A stretch of 64,000 nucleotides of DNA from Marinagarivorans algicola (GTDB taxonomy: Bacteria; Pseudomonadota; Gammaproteobacteria; Pseudomonadales; Cellvibrionaceae). Positions 28,240 through 36,964 of this stretch are shown here, piece after piece. Under the pieces are notes generated by a model. That model was not told the origin of the DNA, searched no databases, and saw only the letters and a list, made by a program, of their open reading frames with translations. Position numbers and translations under genes: made by a program. The stretch spans positions 1 through 64,000 of the forward strand of contig NZ_LGAK01000009.1 in the NCBI RefSeq assembly GCF_001292705.1, in the 5' to 3' direction. Each line of letters opens with the position of its first letter. The stretch's first letter is position 1.

Positions 28240-29589
28240 ATGACACAATTTAAGACGTTAAATCGCCGTAGTCTCATCAAGGCTTTAAGTGCCGCAGGCT
28301 TGCTAAGTGCATCAAGTGTTGAGCGAGCTTTGGCGGCCACTGAAGCGCCTCTGCGGGTACTAACAATAGTCCTGCAGCACGGTTGGGGGTTGTCGGGTAC
28401 GAGTAATCGCTTTATGAGCGAAGATACCAATGGCTTTGTGTTTCCTGATGGTTTAGACCCATTTAATAGCATTAAAGAGCACTGCACGGTGATTGATGGT
28501 TTATTGGGTTTAGGTGAGTGGGGGAATAACCACGACTTATCTTATGCTGATATTCTGACGGCTGGCGTGCCCTTTGGTCAGCAAAGCTCTTCTTATGATC
28601 AGCATATGCCGTTATCGGTAACACCATCGATCGACTATTTATTGCAAGAGCACAGTGGTAAAGCGGCTTTTAGGTTTAGTGCGGCTTATCGCTCTTGGGG
28701 TGTGCAATACCACCCATTGAGCTTCGATCGCAATTCAAGCATTTTGCCGTTTTATACCAAAGCGAGCGATGCTTATAATAGTATCTATAAGGGTTTGCCG
28801 ACTCTAGAAATGCCTGGCCTTGGTGGGAGTGATAGCACTGAAACGCGTCTACTGAATCAAGTTTTTGAATTTATTAAAAACCCCGCACAGCAACAGTATG
28901 ATCTGATTCCGGTATCGGAGAAAGACAAACTCGATCGTTATTTGTTGGCAGTGAAGCATTTAGAAGATAAGTATTCGGTTACCGTAGGGTACAGTGGTAC
29001 AGAGCGCCTGGCAGAGATCCCAAAACTTGGGCAAAGCTCACTGGATGATTTTAGTAGTTATCTCGATATGGTGAAGGTCGGCTTTGCCAATAATCTGACA
29101 ACCTCGGCTGTTGTGGGTGTCGGTGATATTATCCCGTTAAGTGACTTCCATCATGTACATGCACATACCAATAGCAGTACTTACTGGAATACGCGCAGAA
29201 CTTACGCCCAAGCCATTGTGAAAATGGTCATTGAAATGTCTAAGGTGGTCGATTTTGATGATAATAGCTTGCTTGATAATACGCTAATTGTATTGACTGG
29301 CGAAGTGGGTGATGGTCGTCATAATGTGGTTAAAAAAGGTCATATATTAATTGGCGGTGGCAATCATTTTGATGTAGGGCGCTTAATTCATGTTCCTGTT
29401 GTGACCGGAAGTGCTAAAGACGGCCTACGGCGTGAAGATATTAACGGTACCTTGCAGGGCAATGTGCGCTGGTCCCGCTCTGCTAGTGATAGAACAAATG
29501 CTGACTTATGGCGTGAAGTGGGCATTAAAGCTGGCCTTAGCCTGACTGAATTTGGTTTACCCTCTCAAAATAGAGGCGATATTCTATAA
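28240..29589 (+). CDS. DUF1552 exported protein (copy 2)
   Basis: Protein of 449 residues starting 13 bases after the preceding stop; ATG is preferred to a GTG three codons upstream. NRRSLIKALSAAGLLSASS is a twin-arginine-type leader with cleavage near ALAAT. The core LRVLTIVLQHGWGLSG and a late VVDFDDNSLLDNTLIVLTGEVGDG fit DUF1552/DUF1501-like proteins. Co-transcribed with the haem lipoprotein upstream, as in the first pair. Periplasmic role unknown. Confidence 0.8.
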   Translation: MTQFKTLNRRSLIKALSAAGLLSASSVERALAATEAPLRVLTIVLQHGWGLSGTSNRFMSEDTNGFVFPDGLDPFNSIKEHCTVIDGLLGLGEWGNNHDLSYADILTAGVPFGQQSSSYDQHMPLSVTPSIDYLLQEHSGKAAFRFSAAYRSWGVQYHPLSFDRNSSILPFYTKASDAYNSIYKGLPTLEMPGLGGSDSTETRLLNQVFEFIKNPAQQQYDLIPVSEKDKLDRYLLAVKHLEDKYSVTVGYSGTERLAEIPKLGQSSLDDFSSYLDMVKVGFANNLTTSAVVGVGDIIPLSDFHHVHAHTNSSTYWNTRRTYAQAIVKMVIEMSKVVDFDDNSLLDNTLIVLTGEVGDGRHNVVKKGHILIGGGNHFDVGRLIHVPVVTGSAKDGLRREDINGTLQGNVRWSRSASDRTNADLWREVGIKAGLSLTEFGLPSQNRGDIL

Positions 29590-29625
29590 ACATATGTCAA
29601 TAAAACCGACAATACCCCTCGTTCG

Positions 29626-29651
29626 TTCGGTCAACAACTTTGTTGGCTGAA
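29626..29651 (+). other. Stem-loop after DUF1552 copy 2
   Basis: TTCGGTCAACAA and TTGTTGGCTGAA pair over 11-12 positions with two wobbles. Lacking a T tract, it may be a weak terminator. The rest of the 401-base spacer before the polysaccharide export gene shows no gene, apart from the sigma-54-like promoter. Confidence 0.45.
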
Positions 29652-29904
29652 TGTGTCATGCGTTAATATTGCTCCAGTACGCTTTTTACTCTCTTCTATA
29701 CCCGAATTGTCACGATGAATTGACTATGATTGACCTGTATGGCATTGATGGCTTTTATTTTGGCGGTTAAGCCCTCTTGATGAGGCTACTGCTGGGTGTT
29801 TGGCTGCGTTATTTGTTTACTCTTCAATGTTTCGAGGTTAAAAGCGTCGATATCAAGTAGCCCCTTCACTATTGAATCGTTTTGGCTAGTCAATTGACAT
29901 GTTT

Positions 29905-29921
29905 TTGGCGCATAATTTGCT
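29905..29921 (+). promoter_or_regulatory. Candidate sigma-54 (-24/-12) promoter of the polysaccharide locus
   Basis: TTGGCGC-ATAAT-TTGCT fits the RpoN consensus TGGCAC-N5-TTGCW with exact GG-N10-GC spacing; only the fifth base of the -24 element differs. It lies about 70 bases before the first gene of the export operon. Exosortase/PEP-CTERM loci in other proteobacteria are often driven by RpoN with the PrsK/PrsR pair, which makes the match biologically sensible. Confidence 0.65.
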
Positions 29922-29990
29922 GTAGGGTTGCAGGTGCTATAATAGGGGCATTGAATGCGTGAAGTTAATTGTATTTTTTGGGGAAAATAA

Positions 29991-30608
29991 GTGAAGTATT
30001 ATACTAGTGCTATGATGAGCTTGATCTTGCTTGCCTTAACGGCTTGTTCGAGCTACCAAGAGGGCAAGCAGCCCATACCCAATATCGTTTATAATGCGGT
30101 GCCTGAATACTTTCTTGGTGTGGGTGATGAAATTTCTATTCAGGTTTGGAAATCCCCTGAATTATCCATTACCTTACCTGTAAGGCCAGATGGTAAAATA
30201 TCAGCACCACTGGTTGGCGACATTATGGTGGCAGGCAAAAGCGCAAGCATGCTGACGGCTGATCTCACTCAAAAATTCTCAAATTATATTCGTAACCCTC
30301 AAGTCACGGTTTTGGTGATTGATCCTGTCAGCGCGACTTACCTACGTCGAGTGCGCTTAACGGGCGCTGTAGTACAGCCGGTCAGTCTTAACTACCACCA
30401 AGGTATGACGATATTAGATTTAGTACTGGAGGGCGGAGGCCTTTCGGATTTTGCTAATGCGAATAAGACTAAGCTTTATCGCACTGTTGGCGATAAAGTA
30501 GAAATTTACCCTATTAGGTTAAAAGATATACTCGATAAGGGCTTGCTTGAAACCAATTATCATTTAGCGCCCTCAGATATTCTTACTGTGCCCGAACGTA
30601 TTTTTTAG
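29991..30608 (+). CDS. Polysaccharide export lipoprotein (Wza-like, exosortase-locus type)
   Basis: Outer-membrane export protein of 205 residues. A lipoprotein signal (lipobox LTAC, Cys19) is followed by YFLGVGDEISIQVWKSPELS, the Poly_export (PES) domain with VRPDGKISAPLVGDI, and a SLBB-type second half (VRLTGAVVQPVSLNY, ILDLVLEGGGL). The size and make-up fit the short export proteins of PEP-CTERM/EPS loci rather than full-length Wza. GTG start with GGGG upstream. First gene of the locus. Confidence 0.88.
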   Translation: MKYYTSAMMSLILLALTACSSYQEGKQPIPNIVYNAVPEYFLGVGDEISIQVWKSPELSITLPVRPDGKISAPLVGDIMVAGKSASMLTADLTQKFSNYIRNPQVTVLVIDPVSATYLRRVRLTGAVVQPVSLNYHQGMTILDLVLEGGGLSDFANANKTKLYRTVGDKVEIYPIRLKDILDKGLLETNYHLAPSDILTVPERIF

Positions 30609-30616
30609 GATTAGCT

Positions 30617-31342
30617 TTGGAAAATTTAAGCAAAAAGAGTTTGACTGCAATAAAGCGTTCCACCGGAACCTTAAGTTCTATGGCTGAGGTGAAGCCTTTT
30701 TCGGTGGCTGAGCTTCAGGCGCTAAAATTAATACATGCAGGTGTTGGTGAGTCTAAGGAAATTAAAGCTTTTAGAGATTTGCGAACTCGCTTGTTAGGTT
30801 TGAGTAAGGGCAAAAGTTTTTCATGTTTAGTCGTTCCTTTAGAATCTGGCGGCGGCTCACATGTCGCTATTAATTTGGCCGCCGCCTTTGCTTTAGATAA
30901 AACAAAAAGCTCGCTGGTTGTTGATTGTAATTTGTATAACCCTTCGGTCGAGCGCTACATGCCAGCCGGTGCTAATTATGGCCTGACAGACTATTTGGAT
31001 GACGAGTCATTGCTGTGCCGGGATGTGGTTTACGGCTCGGGATTGGCGCGTGTTAGGTTAGTACCGGTTGGTAATAATTGTGAGGGCGGTACTGAGAAAC
31101 TAGGCTCCAAGCGCATGAAGCAAATTATGGGTGAGCTAAATAGTCGTTACGACGATCGCTTTATTTTTGTGGATGCACCACCGTCATCACACTATGAATC
31201 TGAAATCTCTATTTTGGCTGAATTATGTGATTTTATTCTGGTTGTTATTCCCTATGGTAAAGTGATGGGTGGACAAGTTATGACTCAGATTGACAAACTT
31301 GATCCACAAAAATTGGCAGGTATAGTGTTTAATGAGTGTTAG
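30617..31342 (+). CDS. Tyrosine-kinase-like protein with degenerate P-loop
   Basis: Cytoplasmic protein of 241 residues in the place where exosortase loci carry a BY-kinase/ParA-like partner of the chain-length protein. The fold is recognisable: FRDLRTRLL, a P-loop position at about 74-84, VVDCNLYNPSVERY (Walker A' region, normally VDADLRRP) and IFVDAPP (Walker B, Asp186). But the P-loop reads PLESGGGSHVA, without the GK[ST] lysine, and no tyrosine-rich tail is present. It may be a nucleotide-independent scaffold or regulator of polymer length. TTG start with AGGA upstream. Nine bases after the export gene. Confidence 0.72.
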   Translation: MENLSKKSLTAIKRSTGTLSSMAEVKPFSVAELQALKLIHAGVGESKEIKAFRDLRTRLLGLSKGKSFSCLVVPLESGGGSHVAINLAAAFALDKTKSSLVVDCNLYNPSVERYMPAGANYGLTDYLDDESLLCRDVVYGSGLARVRLVPVGNNCEGGTEKLGSKRMKQIMGELNSRYDDRFIFVDAPPSSHYESEISILAELCDFILVVIPYGKVMGGQVMTQIDKLDPQKLAGIVFNEC

Positions 31343-31536
31343 TCGATTTACAGTTTGTAGTCTGCTTTAAACGCTTTATATTATTTTTTGTAACTATTCA
31401 GAGATACTGAAGCTTGGCGCTACTGAATTATTAGCTAGGCCGCTTAAGCCACCTGTGACTTTGTACTTTTGCAGTGTTTATTTTGCAAGCAATGTTGGAG
31501 TTGGACGTACTGCAAGTGCTCTGGTCATTATCGATT

Positions 31537-31554
31537 GGCGCTAAAGATAGCGCC
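31537..31554 (+). other. Stem-loop in the spacer before the chain-length gene
   Basis: GGCGCT-AAAGAT-AGCGCC, a six-pair perfect hairpin without a T tract, in a 260-base spacer that otherwise shows nothing recognisable. It may partly terminate or protect the mRNA. Confidence 0.4.
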
Positions 31555-31602
31555 TTGAATAGTTGCAGGTTTTTTCAATTGTTATTGTGATTAGGTTGGT
31601 TT

Positions 31603-33138
31603 GTGGACTCTATTCAGCTTTATAAAGAGCTAATTATTGCAGCGAAGCGCGAATTAGTTAAATTCCGTTTTTTAGCGGCTTTTATATCGACACTTTTATT
31701 TTTTGCTATTTATATTATTGCTCTTAATTGGCCACAAGTTTATCGCTCTACAGCGATTATTACTTTGGACCACACTAACGTTATTGAACCACTTTTGCGC
31801 GGCGCTGTAGGTGTCACTGACACTGAAGTTAATGAGCGAGTGGCTGATTTAATGCTTTCGAGGCGTATCATTGAAGCGGCTATCCGCAAGGGTGCTGATA
31901 AATTGGGCGTTGAATATTCGGCTGAGCAGCTAGAGCGGCGTGTTCGTTACTTTCGTCAAAATATTACTGTAGAAGCACAAGCTAGAAATCGTGCAATTAC
32001 CCATGTGAGTTTTATGGCGGCAACACAAGATGATGCCTATGAAAGCTTGGAGGCTATAGTATCGGTGTTCTTAGCCGATCGAGCAGCAGAAAAGCAAAAA
32101 GATAGTTTTGAAGCATATAACTTTATTGACACGCAGGTCAGTAAATATAAAGCCCAGTTAGAAGAGGCTGAAAATAATCTAAAACACTTTAAAGAAAATA
32201 GTGCAGACGTGACAGAGGTGTCAGTAAAAAAACGTATTGCCGATTTATCTTCAGCAGTCAAAGATCTTGAAATGGGTATAGAAGAGTCTATCGAGGCTTT
32301 AAAAGCAACCAAAAAACAATTAGAAGAGGAGGGGCGCTTTTTAACTCTCAGAACCAAGGTTGTCGCTTTGGAGGAGCGCAAAGCTTTATTGATGGAGGAA
32401 TTAGATCGACTGAGATTATCCTTTCAAGATGGCTATCCGGATATAGTCATGCTTAAATCTCAAGTGCTAGAAATAGAAAATGAAATTTCTTATGCAATGT
32501 CATCAGTAAAAGGGAGTACAGCGGGTGATATTTCTGAGCTGCCACTCTATGAAGAGTTACGAAAGCAGTATGCTGATATCGGTTTGAAACTTTCAACTCA
32601 AAAGCGCAGATTGACGAGCATGCAGAAACTATTAGAAGAGGAACGGTTATTAGCCGACGAGGTTGCGGGCAATCAAGCTGAGTTATCTGACTTGACACGG
32701 GATTACAATGTAACCAAAAAACATTATGAAGAGATGTTAGTCAGAAAAGAAAATGCCAAATTAACTATGGCGTTGAACAATGAAGGTCAAGGCGAAAATT
32801 ATAAATTAGCGCAGCCGCCTGTTTACCCTTTAAAGGCGGAAGGGATTAATCCTGTCGCTATTTTATTGCTGGCCCCTTTTATTGCTGTTTTAGCGCCGAT
32901 CGGCTTGGCCTTGGTGTATGTATTTATTGACCCCCGCATACGGCTGGCTAGTCGACTGCGTACTGTACTTCCCAGTCATGTTGCATTGCTCGCCGTGATC
33001 CCGCACCAAGGATCGCTACTAAGCACCCGCTTATTAAAAAAGGATATGGTTGTACTCCTTTTTTGGGCATTTTTATTGATTGCATTCTATTGTTATGCCG
33101 TATTGCAATTCTTACTCGACTACAATTGGAGTAGCTAA
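31603..33138 (+). CDS. Wzz/GumC-like polysaccharide chain-length protein
   Basis: Inner-membrane polysaccharide co-polymerase of 511 residues. A first membrane span (about 22-44), a Wzz-type region (YRSTAIITLDHTNVIEPLL), a long periplasmic coiled coil (about 160-360, rich in Glu/Lys heptads) and a second span near AEGINPVAILLLAPFIAVL; a third hydrophobic segment ends the chain. No kinase domain is fused, so the separate kinase-like protein upstream would be its partner. It matches the exosortase-associated chain-length family. GTG start. Confidence 0.88.
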   Translation: MDSIQLYKELIIAAKRELVKFRFLAAFISTLLFFAIYIIALNWPQVYRSTAIITLDHTNVIEPLLRGAVGVTDTEVNERVADLMLSRRIIEAAIRKGADKLGVEYSAEQLERRVRYFRQNITVEAQARNRAITHVSFMAATQDDAYESLEAIVSVFLADRAAEKQKDSFEAYNFIDTQVSKYKAQLEEAENNLKHFKENSADVTEVSVKKRIADLSSAVKDLEMGIEESIEALKATKKQLEEEGRFLTLRTKVVALEERKALLMEELDRLRLSFQDGYPDIVMLKSQVLEIENEISYAMSSVKGSTAGDISELPLYEELRKQYADIGLKLSTQKRRLTSMQKLLEEERLLADEVAGNQAELSDLTRDYNVTKKHYEEMLVRKENAKLTMALNNEGQGENYKLAQPPVYPLKAEGINPVAILLLAPFIAVLAPIGLALVYVFIDPRIRLASRLRTVLPSHVALLAVIPHQGSLLSTRLLKKDMVVLLFWAFLLIAFYCYAVLQFLLDYNWSS

Positions 33139-33139
33139 A

Positions 33140-34108
33140 GTGGCCGGTATAATACAATCTGATAACTGTGATAATAAGGTCGCCATTATTACTGTGACAT
33201 ATAATGCGAGTGGTTTTATTCGTGCCTATTTAGATTCCGTTGCTGCCTTGATTGCTTCAGATTCACGTTTTTCAGTTTTTATTGTCGACAACAACTCGCC
33301 TGATCATACTGCTGAAATCGTTACCGAATATATCAGTGAAAAAGGGTTGGATGGGGCAGTGAACTTTCATCTTGCGGCTGAAAATGCTGGCTTTGGTGCA
33401 GGCTGTAATCTTGGAGCCTCTTTAGCTGGCGATGCAGATTATTATTGGTTTTTGAATCCTGATACGGAGTTTTCGCTAGAGGCGGGTACACAGTTATTAA
33501 ATGGCTTGATAAACCATAAACACATTGCAGCATTAGGGAGTGTATTGCAGAATATGGATGGTCGTATTGTTGTGGGCGCTTTTCGGTTCCCTTTTGCGAT
33601 GACAACTTTTTTGAGTCATGCCTGCATTGGCGTATTTGATAAAATGTTTTCCAATAAAACATTACATTACAGTAATGATGGCGATAGTGCCGATTGGCTA
33701 ACAGGTGCTTCTTTTATGATGAGGCGCGAGGCTTTTTGTGCGGTTGATGGTTTTGATGAAAGATTTTTTCTATACTTTGAAGAGGTGGATCTTTTCTATC
33801 GGCTAAAGCAGTTGGGTTATAGGTCACAAATTTCTGTAGGGAGTGTCGTGCATCATATTGCAGGTGCCTCTACTGGAGTGACTGAGCATACGACACAAAA
33901 TCACCTGCCGCGTAAACCGGCTTACTGGTTTGAGTCGAGACGTTATTTTTATCTCAAAAATTTTGGCAGAACCTACCTTATTTTTATTGATGTAATTTTT
34001 GTATTTGCAAATTTATTACATAGATTAAAGAATCTGTTAACTGGGCGGCATGTAGCGCGGCCTGAGCGCTTATTGCGAGACATAATCGCTTTTAGTGGCT
34101 GGCGGTGA
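33140..34108 (+). CDS. Glycosyltransferase family 2 (rhamnosyltransferase-like)
   Basis: About 322 residues from a GTG one base after the preceding stop; GGAG lies upstream. GT-A fold motifs: AIITVTYNASGF, VDNNSPDHT, NAGFGAGCNLG, WFLNPDTE (metal-binding DxD-type position) and FDERFFLYFEEVDLFYRL. This pattern is common in WbbL-type rhamnosyltransferases, but the sugar is not determined. Probably cytoplasmic and peripheral to the membrane, adding a sugar to the lipid-linked repeat unit. Confidence 0.88.
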   Translation: MAGIIQSDNCDNKVAIITVTYNASGFIRAYLDSVAALIASDSRFSVFIVDNNSPDHTAEIVTEYISEKGLDGAVNFHLAAENAGFGAGCNLGASLAGDADYYWFLNPDTEFSLEAGTQLLNGLINHKHIAALGSVLQNMDGRIVVGAFRFPFAMTTFLSHACIGVFDKMFSNKTLHYSNDGDSADWLTGASFMMRREAFCAVDGFDERFFLYFEEVDLFYRLKQLGYRSQISVGSVVHHIAGASTGVTEHTTQNHLPRKPAYWFESRRYFYLKNFGRTYLIFIDVIFVFANLLHRLKNLLTGRHVARPERLLRDIIAFSGWR

Positions 34109-34111
34109 AGT

Positions 34112-34672
34112 TTAATTGTTAGTGCGCGTAATGATAGTAGGAGTGGCTGGGTAGACTGTAGAGTAAGGTGGAATATCTTGGTAAACAACAGTATTGGGCC
34201 CTATTACACAGTGGTCTCCGATTGTAATATCACCGACGATGACAGCTCCAGCACCTATTGATACGGAGTTACCAATGTGAGGTTTACCTTCGAGGTTATT
34301 TAAGTTTTTGATTCCCATTGTTGTATTTTGTCGAATGATAACGTCGTCACCGATCGTGTTGGCGCCTATAATCATTCCGCCAAAATGCTCAATTTTTACC
34401 CGGCGACCTAACTTGACGGTATAGTCAAGCTTTATACCGCAGGTTATTTGGATGAGTTTTTTGTGTGTATTGTAAAGTACTGTAAAAGGGATTCGAATGA
34501 TTTTGTATTTTAATTTCATTCGCCAATTACCCAGCCGATGATTAAATACAGCCCAAAACCCTTGAGAAAAAAAATCGCATTCATGTGTTTTAAAATCTTC
34601 TTTTATCAATGCGTAAAAGCTGAGTGAAGAGGGATTGGTATTTGTTGAACCCTTAGCCGGTATTGGTGACAT
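34112..34672 (-). CDS. Serine acetyltransferase-like hexapeptide transferase
   Basis: Protein of 186 residues. N-terminal helical part (ALIKEDFKTHEC) then hexapeptide repeats forming a left-handed beta-helix: IIGANTIGDDVIIRQNTTMG, IGNSVSIGAGAVIVGDITIG and IGDHCVIGPNTVV. This is the layout of CysE and of CysE-like O-acetyltransferases in polysaccharide clusters. Here acetylation of the polymer or of a sugar precursor is more likely than cysteine synthesis. It lies on the minus strand inside an otherwise plus-strand run, three bases from the end of the previous gene. Confidence 0.8.
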   Translation of the reverse strand: MSPIPAKGSTNTNPSSLSFYALIKEDFKTHECDFFSQGFWAVFNHRLGNWRMKLKYKIIRIPFTVLYNTHKKLIQITCGIKLDYTVKLGRRVKIEHFGGMIIGANTIGDDVIIRQNTTMGIKNLNNLEGKPHIGNSVSIGAGAVIVGDITIGDHCVIGPNTVVYQDIPPYSTVYPATPTIITRTNN

Positions 34673-34763
34673 AAAGTATTACCTAATAAAATGCTATGAA
34701 TAGAGATGATTATACTAATGAGTCAGTGCGTAGGTCGAGTATTTGATTTTGGAGAAAATAGCG

Positions 34764-35744
34764 GTGAATAAATTAAGCGGCCCCATTGGTGTTGTTATTA
34801 TAGGGCGTAATGAAGGCGCACGACTGATACGCTGTCTAGAGTCTATTCCTCATGGCACACCTATTGTTTATGTTGATTCGGGATCGAGTGATAACAGTGT
34901 TGTCAACGCCGTGAGTCATGGCGCTATCGTTGTGGCGCTAGATACTCAATTGCCTTTTACCGCCGCAAGAGCAAGAAATTTAGGCTGGAAAAAGCTATTG
35001 TCTGCTTTTAATGACCTTGAGTATGTACAGTTTATCGATGGCGATTGTTATTTTGATGATCACTGGTTTGGTGCAGCCAAACAGTTTTTAGATGATCATA
35101 AAGAATATGCGGTATGTTGCGGTCGCCGACAAGAAATGTACCCCAACGCCTCTGTGTACAACGCATTGTGTGATATAGAGTGGAATACCCCTTGTGGTGA
35201 TGCAAAAAGTTGTGGCGGCGATGCTTTAATTCGAGTGTCGGCGCTTATGCGTGTTAATGGTTATCTAGATCACTTAATTGCCGGTGAAGAGCCTGAAATG
35301 TGTATTCGTTTAAGGCGCGAAGGTTTTGCTATTCGACGTCTAGACTGTGCGATGACGTGGCATGATGCAGCCATTCATCACTTTTCACAGTGGTGGCAGC
35401 GCAGTGTGCGCTGCGGATTTGCTTATGCCAATGGAGTTGCACTGCATGGCTTTTCACCTGAAAAGCACTGGCTTAAAGAAACCGCGAGAGCTTTATTTTG
35501 GGGGGCATTATTGCCTTGTGTGATTGTTGCGCTAGCATTTTTAGATGTGCGCAGCTTGTGGCTAGTATTAGTTTATCCATTACAGATGCTAAAAGTATTT
35601 CTAGCGGCCGGCAGTATTAAAGAGATAAAACTGCAGTGGTCTTTTTTTATGGTTGTTTCAAAGTTTTCTGAATGCTATGGGATTTTAAAGTACCTCATAG
35701 GTAGGATGTTTAGACGTACTTCTCGGATTATCGAATATAAGTAA
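34764..35744 (+). CDS. Glycosyltransferase family 2
   Basis: About 326 residues; the GTG at 34764 has GGAG nine bases upstream and gives MNKLSGPIGVVIIGRNEGARL, a better start than a TTG seven codons earlier. GT-A motifs: VIIGRNEG, YVDSGSSDNS, FIDGDCYFD (DxD position) and GEEPEMCIRLRREG. The C-terminal part holds two hydrophobic segments (LFWGALLPCVIVALAF and following), suggesting membrane attachment. Confidence 0.85.
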   Translation: MNKLSGPIGVVIIGRNEGARLIRCLESIPHGTPIVYVDSGSSDNSVVNAVSHGAIVVALDTQLPFTAARARNLGWKKLLSAFNDLEYVQFIDGDCYFDDHWFGAAKQFLDDHKEYAVCCGRRQEMYPNASVYNALCDIEWNTPCGDAKSCGGDALIRVSALMRVNGYLDHLIAGEEPEMCIRLRREGFAIRRLDCAMTWHDAAIHHFSQWWQRSVRCGFAYANGVALHGFSPEKHWLKETARALFWGALLPCVIVALAFLDVRSLWLVLVYPLQMLKVFLAAGSIKEIKLQWSFFMVVSKFSECYGILKYLIGRMFRRTSRIIEYK

Positions 35745-35767
35745 TCCCAGTATTAGGTAGAGTTAAT

Positions 35768-36964
35768 GTGAATATTTGTTATCTGATTAATCAGTATCCT
35801 AAGGTGAGCCATACTTTTATTCGGCGTGAAATACAAGCGCTTGAGCGCTTGGGAGCAAAGGTCTCCCGAGTAACGGTACGGGGTGTTGATGAAGGCATCG
35901 TGAGTGAAGAGGATAAAGCCGAGCTGGATAAAACGGTCTGTATTATTGGTTCAAGTACGCTTCAGTCTTTGATCTTTTTAATGATTGGCGTACTGCTGTG
36001 TATAACGCGTTTGCCTAAGGTTTTGCGTCTTTGGGTAAAGCTATCATCCGCGGCCAATGGAACCTATGTTAAGCATTTTATTTATGTGATGGAGGCGTGC
36101 TGGCTACTGCGTTTTTGCCGTAAAAATGATATTCATCATGTACATGCACACTTTGGAACTAACCCAGCGGCGGTGGCACTTTTTTGCCGTATACTCGGCG
36201 GGCCTGAATATAGCTTTACAGTACATGGTCCGGAAGAGTTTGATTCACCCGTGGCATTATCGTTACGCGAGAAAATACATTATTCAAAATTTACAGTCGC
36301 TATCACTGCCTATTGCACCAGCCAGCTGTATCGTTGGGCAGACTTCGATGACTGGTCTAAAGTTGTGGAAGTCCATTGTGCGGTAGATGAGGCATTGTTG
36401 CTAGAGGGTAGCCCCTTATTTGAGAACGCTTATCGGCTAGTATCCATTGGGCGTTTATGTGAGCAAAAAGGCCAGTGGCTTTTGCTGCAAGCGTTAGCCG
36501 AGCTTGTTCTTACGTATCCTCAAATTGAATTACACCTTATTGGTGATGGTGAATTAAAAGATGCTCTGCAAGCATATGTTGCGACGCATCGCCTAGAGAA
36601 CAATGTAATTTTTTATGGCTGGCAAGGTGAGAGTGCCATAAAAGCGCAATTAGATGCCGCGAAAGCCATGATTTTGCCAAGTTTTGCTGAGGGTTTACCT
36701 GTTGTTATTATGGAAGCCTTTGCAAGAAAAAAACCGGTCGTATCTACCTTTATTGCGGGTATTCCTGAACTGGTTAATCAAGAGAATGGCTGGCTAATTC
36801 CTGCTGGATCTGTTGATCACCTGGTTGCAGCGATTGAGTCTGTATTGGTGATGCCTAATGAATGCTTGGCCCAAAAAGGAGAGCAGGGGTACAAAGCGAT
36901 ACAAGAGCGTCATAGCGCCGGTGCACAGGCGCATACGTTATATCAAAAGATGGGTGGTCTGTAA
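35768..36964 (+). CDS. Glycosyltransferase family 4
   Basis: GT-B transferase of 398 residues, GTG start. MNICYLINQYPKVSHTFIRR is typical of the WcaL/EpsF-like branch found in colanic-acid and exosortase loci. Donor-binding half: SIGRLCEQKGQWLLL and PSFAEGLPVVIMEAFARK, with the catalytic-site E-x7-E region intact. An internal hydrophobic segment (LQSLIFLMIGVLLC) may bind the membrane. Its stop overlaps the next start (TAATG). Confidence 0.9.
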   Translation: MNICYLINQYPKVSHTFIRREIQALERLGAKVSRVTVRGVDEGIVSEEDKAELDKTVCIIGSSTLQSLIFLMIGVLLCITRLPKVLRLWVKLSSAANGTYVKHFIYVMEACWLLRFCRKNDIHHVHAHFGTNPAAVALFCRILGGPEYSFTVHGPEEFDSPVALSLREKIHYSKFTVAITAYCTSQLYRWADFDDWSKVVEVHCAVDEALLLEGSPLFENAYRLVSIGRLCEQKGQWLLLQALAELVLTYPQIELHLIGDGELKDALQAYVATHRLENNVIFYGWQGESAIKAQLDAAKAMILPSFAEGLPVVIMEAFARKKPVVSTFIAGIPELVNQENGWLIPAGSVDHLVAAIESVLVMPNECLAQKGEQGYKAIQERHSAGAQAHTLYQKMGGL

